64,000 nucleotides of DNA, taken from Neospora caninum Liverpool (taxonomy: Eukaryota > Apicomplexa > Conoidasida > Eucoccidiorida > Sarcocystidae). The position numbers and the translations under genes were made by a program. Location: positions 5,102,270 to 5,166,269 of the forward strand of contig NC_018390.1 of NCBI RefSeq assembly GCF_000208865.1. Direction: 5' to 3'. Positions 59,648-64,000 of this stretch are shown here, one piece after another (the first letter of the stretch is position 1; every line of letters starts with the position of its first letter). The notes beneath the pieces were generated by a model. It was not told where the DNA came from. It was given only the letters and a program-made list of their open reading frames with translations, and did no database searches.

Positions 59648-62600
59648 TTAGTGCGCTGGGAGCGCCGGAAACGCTAGAGGCGGGCCGCGCAGTCTTGCGT
59701 TTTCTCTGTCCATCCGGCTCCTCGCGTCGTCGTGCAAGGCCATCTCCTCTCCCTGGTGCTCTTGCAGGATTTCCATCGCAGCCCTCAAGTCAATTTCTTC
59801 GACGTACGAAACGCGGTTCTCTTGACTGATGTGGAAGAGGGAGTCCGCAGGAGAAAGCAGTTCAGGCCTGCACACACACAGAGATCCGAGAAAAGAAGTT
59901 CAGGGAAAAAGAGGCCAAGCACGACGACGAATCAGGGACTCGAGACGTGATAAAGAGAGGCAGGCAGTGTGGAGACACACGCGGCTCAATTGTCGCCTCG
60001 CGGCCATCAGCCCTTGGGCCGACATACGCCATCTCTCTCTCCCGGCACAGGGCCTTCCGCTATTTTGAGAGGCCGCAGACACGGGAGCAAAAACTGAAAC
60101 GGTTTCGGCCACACGAAACGACCCGACGGAAAAGAAAGGTGCCTGTCCTCACCTGAAGGTGGTGAGAATAACCTGGGAAATCCTCCGACGAGCGGTCTGG
60201 GCCAGCGCCTGGGCAGCCGCGCGTCGGTGACTCTCGTCCAGGGCGGCGTCGACTTCGTCGAGGAGAAGGACACCCCCCGGCGTCTCCTTGATGTCTTCAT
60301 CAGACGCGTCGGAAGACGTGGAGGTCGACAGGCAGCACGAGACGCGCTGGAGAGCCAGGAGGAGCGCGAGGGAGACAAGCGACTTCTGACCGCCTGGCAG
60401 CACACGCAAAAAGTGGAGTGAGGGCCGTGAGGCGTATGGTCCTGGAAACGTCTTCCTCGCTCAGTTGAATGCAGCAGACGTGAATGAAGATGCGCAGTCT
60501 CGGTGCGCCTGGGCGTTTTCTTAGTCTAACCTGAGAGTTGGTTCACGCCGTGAGTTCTGCCGTCTTTCTCCCTTCTTCCGTCTCCGTTCTCATGCGCGAG
60601 ACGGCGCTTCCCTTTCGCGTCAAGGTCGCTGCGCGTCGACGAGGCAGCCAGGACTCCCGCGTCGGAGAAAGCCGCTCGAATGTCCACGCCAATGAGCGAA
60701 GAGCCTGCCTCGTCGTCTTGCCTTTCGTCCTCGCCTTTCCGCGCCTTCGAGCTCTCCACCTCGTCTCCGCTCTCTCTGCCGCCTCTCGCTTGTCGGTTGC
60801 CTTCGCCGCCTTGCGAATCTGCGCTCCGGCGCGCGCGGCTCGGCGCCCCCACAGCCTGTCCGTTCTTCTCGTCCCTGGCCTTCCTACTGGTGGCATCGTC
60901 TTCGAAGCATCCGCTGTTGCTGTCGGGCAACAGCGCATGCTGGAGAATCTGAGGCAAAATACCGACACCGGGAGGCAGAACGCAGAGGCTGAAAGAGACG
61001 AAAAACGGGAAAATGGAAGAACACAGGGCGAGACGGAAACGGAGAGGAAGCCGGAAGACGCGCCTTTAGCGCGCCTCAATTTCCCATTCCACTTCCCTGC
61101 CTCTTTCCGTCCACCGAGCGTCTCGCCCGATCTTCGCAGGCTCCGTTTCCTTTCCCCGTTCTTCTGCGGTCCCCTGCCGATCCGCTGTACCCTTTTCTTC
61201 GCTCGGACCTCACCATTTCCGCCCGACCGCCCGGGACCAGCGTCGAGAAGATCTTCTGAAACTCTTCATTCACGCGGTGGAAGGAAGCAAGAACTGCCTT
61301 CTTCTTCCGCCGGACCAAGATATGCAACTGCTCGCGGATGGCGTCTTGAGTGTCGCGCTGTCGACTCTCTCGCTGCTGGAGAGCCGTGAAGTCATCTGTT
61401 TACCACGGGGAAGAAGAACAGAACACACAGGCGCACTTAGGACCGGACCAAACGAAGTCTGCGAGACGCGGGCGTGGCGAATCGCGAGAACACCCGGAAA
61501 ACACAGCAGGCGGACCCGAGAAAGAAGAGCCGCCGACGCTGAGACGCCGTGGCCATGAAGCGACCGGCAAAAACGGAAAGTGTGTGAATGGAGGAAAGCG
61601 CATGGTCACACAATTACGAGACATTGGAGAAGTCTCTTTAGAAAACCGACGAAGCAAATACGCGACATCAGAAAGCGGAACACGAAAGCGACGGCGAAAG
61701 CAACGCACGCATTACACACGCCTATTGGATCCGCCGGAAGCTCTATCAGGGACCGCCCGCGCAGTGCCACGTGCCCAGTAACTACTGACTTGCCTACTGT
61801 CCACTACGGACCTTATACCTCGCTCTTCTTCGAGGAAGCCAAAACTGTGTCTACACCCGAGTTTCTTAATCCACGCCCATGCCCGTGCTCATGTGCATGC
61901 GGTTGTGGGGCTGAAAAAGATCTGGGCCATTGTACAGGGAACGAAAACCTCAGAGCCAGGAGTACTTCAAGAGTGGTTTCTCGTGAGGCGGAGTGGAAGC
62001 TCGCCTTCGCCGTACCTTGGAGGTTCGCGAACTGGTCGACGGCCCGCCGATTCACGTGTGAATACGCCTCGAGTTTCTGAAAAGAAAGCGAGAGAAGGAA
62101 CGCGCGAATTCTCTGAACGGGTATCTGGGATTCGCTGAGTTCAGCACGACAGCTTCGACGCAAATCGTCTTCCAAAAACAGACTCGGCGCCGGAAAGCCG
62201 AGAAGGCCACGGGCGCAGAAACCGACCGCACAGGCCTAACGTTTTCGCTACGTGAAAGGACAGAGAGCAGACAAGGGAACGACTCCCCGTTCCACGCTAT
62301 AAAAGCGGATTCCTAGGTTGATACAAAGTGCCTTTTTAAGGAGAGCCACGCCCTCCAGAAAAAGAAAGATGGGCAGAGAGAAAAGAGACGCCCCGTGTGA
62401 ACCGCTCGGGCATGCCTCTCGATCTGCTTTGCAGCCAGCGCTACTAGCTCTTTCTCTTTCTCCGGGCGTTGCTCCCTTTCGTCTCTGTCTCTCGGTTCCC
62501 CTCTGTCCCTAACCGTGGCGTTCACTTACTTTTTTGACGGCACTGAGCTTGGACGTCAATTCGCGAGAAGAGACCAGTCGTAAGTCCGCGACGTCAGGCG

Positions 62601-63858
62601 CCGCGGCCGCCGCCGCGCCGGTTGTGGCCAAGAGTGCTTCAGCGTCGTCTTTTGCTCGTCTAAACAAAAACACGAAGCAACGAGACAGCGATGGAGCGAC
62701 ATGCACTGAAATGCACTCGACGGACTGCCTCTCAGCCCTACGAGACCGCTCTCTCTTCACAATATATCTGTATCTATCTACATATATAAATAAATAAATA
62801 TATAATAAATAAATATATATGTATATATATATATATATATACATACATATGCACCTAGGCAGCCACATGCGTGTAGACGTATGTGCATGTGTGCATGTGC
62901 GTTGGAATCGTTGATACGTGACGATGCACACACACACGGCGACAGTGACAGATTCCAAAATGTGTGGCGAGATCGATGGTGTTTTGCACTTGTCGGTAAT
63001 GCATCTTATCTCTATGAATTCTTGCGTGCACTGACAGCGGAGTGTGCGATGTCTCACTGGGCACTTTCCGCCGCGCGCTTGCTCATTTGGAGACTCTTGA
63101 GGGCGTCGTCGATCTGCGCGACTATGCCCTGGCGTTGCTTCTCTGCCAGCGTCAGCTCGCCTTCCTTCTCTTCGAGCTCTTCCTGCAAAAAACAGAGGCC
63201 AGGCGCTCACTGCGGCTCACCGACGAGGGGACTTGAATTTCGTATGAACACGTACTGTACTTGAACAAAAATTTGAAACATCCCTTATATTTCCGCTCGG
63301 CGCTTCGTCGCTCTCTGCTTGAACGCCTTCCGGCGTCAACGAGCCGTCCAGCCCTGAAGTGGCCTCAAAGGGCGCTTTTCATCGAGAAGATTTCTTGGGT
63401 TTTCTGAGGCTTCGCTCGCCCAGGCGGAGGAAGAAAAACGAGCAAGGAAAACAGACACGGAGACAGACGGAGACGCCCCCCCGACGCAGCGGGAGAGAAA
63501 GAGAGAAAGAGAGGAAGAGGAAAAGGGAGATAGAGAAAAAGCGAGAGAGAAAGAGAGAGAGGACAGAGACAGACAGCGAAAGAGAAAGAGAGGAAGAGAG
63601 GAAGAGAGAAAGATGAAACGGGAGATACGCAGGGAAGGACAAGCAGGGAAGAGAGAGTTCGAGGCGAAGGGAACGGCAGACGGCGACGCAGCGAAGGGAG
63701 AAAAAAGATTGAAAAGTGAGTTCCCGGGGGATGACTGCAGCCGTCGGCGCAAAGCAAAGTTCGAGACGCGCGTGAGGGGTTGCGAGAAACGCATTTGTTT
63801 GCTTTCCTACCTCAAGAATACGCAGGCGGCGCCCACACTTGCGGCCAACTTCTTCCTC
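59648..63858 (-). CDS. SMC3: Cohesin subunit SMC3, C-terminal part (5' end beyond the window)
   Basis: Exons in transcript order: 63858-63811, 63182-63058, 62659-62530, 62076-62016, 61395-61214, 60948-60531, 60393-60153, 59867-59648. They give 474 codons plus TAA with continuous phases. SMC3 pairs with SMC1 to form the ATPase ring of cohesin, which holds sister chromatids. The first exons are coiled coil (ILEEELEEKEGELTLAEKQ). KKKLEAYSHVNRRAVDQF matches the SMC3-specific 'LkkYSHVNkkALDQFvnf'. FQKIFSTLVPGGRAEM follows. The ABC signature NQLSG|GQKSLVSLALLLALQ is rebuilt across a splice, Walker B is LLLDEVDAALDE, and ILTTFR|PELLSPADSL carries the SMC3-type switch TTFRPELL (SMC1, SMC2 and SMC4 differ here). 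The exon at 60948-60531 contains a charged insert of about 100 residues between the GGRAEM strand and the signature. Further 5' exons, with Walker A and hinge, lie right of the window. The 60948 acceptor is chosen for phase. Confidence 0.93.
62784..62850. repeat. AT-rich compound microsatellite in an SMC3 intron
   Basis: Tandem ATAA and TA repeats (TAAATAAATA followed by a long TATATA run and CATACATATG). They lie inside the intron between the exons ending at 63058 and starting at 62659. Confidence 0.85.
63465..63625. repeat. Polypurine (GA-rich) tract in an SMC3 intron
   Basis: A nearly pure purine stretch of GAGAGAAAGAGAG-type repeats on the + strand. On the transcribed strand it reads as a long pyrimidine tract inside the intron between the exons ending at 63811 and starting at 63182, well upstream of the acceptor. 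Confidence 0.8.
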
Positions 63859-64000
63859 CTGAAGCGCAACAAAGCGCAAGAATCCGTGGGGCATGAAGCA
63901 GACGCCAGAAGACGTCAAAAGCCCGAAAACACGAGACACAAAAGAGGAAACACAAATGGGCCACACACACGCACATGGGACACACACACACGAATGGGTA

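Noticed and set aside
1..64000. CRISPR arrays, insertion sequences, bacterial-type operons or rRNA genes
   Set aside because: None is present. The repeats are microsatellites and short tandem duplications typical of a coccidian nuclear genome.

Overview
The window is nuclear DNA of a coccidian apicomplexan, most likely a tissue-cyst former of the Toxoplasma/Hammondia/Neospora group. The signs are a multi-exon gene with a TEXEL export motif (RRLAE), an apicoplast-type IspD with a long hydrophobic leader, very long low-complexity Ser/Glu-rich proteins, GTGAG/GTAAG introns with pyrimidine-rich acceptors, and a decayed cox1 insert of mitochondrial origin. The species cannot be fixed from the sequence alone.

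Layout, left to right. Positions 1-13306 (+) hold the 3' part of a putative dense-granule exported protein gene. Eleven exons can be chained, all separated by phase-1 introns. Positions 13307-17986 are a 3'-3' gap with minisatellites. Positions 17987-20311 (-) encode a Sen54-like tRNA-splicing endonuclease subunit. It is divergently arranged with ispD (+, two exons, 21615-24950), the apicoplast MEP-pathway cytidylyltransferase. At 26447-26890 (-) is a small secreted protein with a YbaY/YscW-like fold signature, and at 29095-29874 (-) a Mediator subunit MED7 homologue.

Positions 32809-43067 (-) hold a complete ten-exon gene for the largest subunit of RNA polymerase III; the exons sum exactly to 1748 codons plus stop. 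Divergent from it, 46196-54955 (+) is one uninterrupted 2919-codon frame for a giant disordered protein of unknown function with a few ordered islands, one of them faintly histone-fold-like. Positions 54956-59647 are non-coding and contain the cox1-derived nuclear mitochondrial insert near 58.2-59.1 kb. From 59648 to the right edge (-) lie the last eight exons I could chain of the cohesin subunit SMC3, including its C-terminal ATPase half; the 5' part lies beyond the window.

The recognised genes are mostly single housekeeping genes (Pol III, tRNA splicing, Mediator, cohesin, isoprenoid synthesis) with no operon logic. The exported protein and the giant ORF are the genes with no clear described counterpart. 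Splice sites were assigned by eye from GT/AG signals, reading-phase continuity and family alignment.
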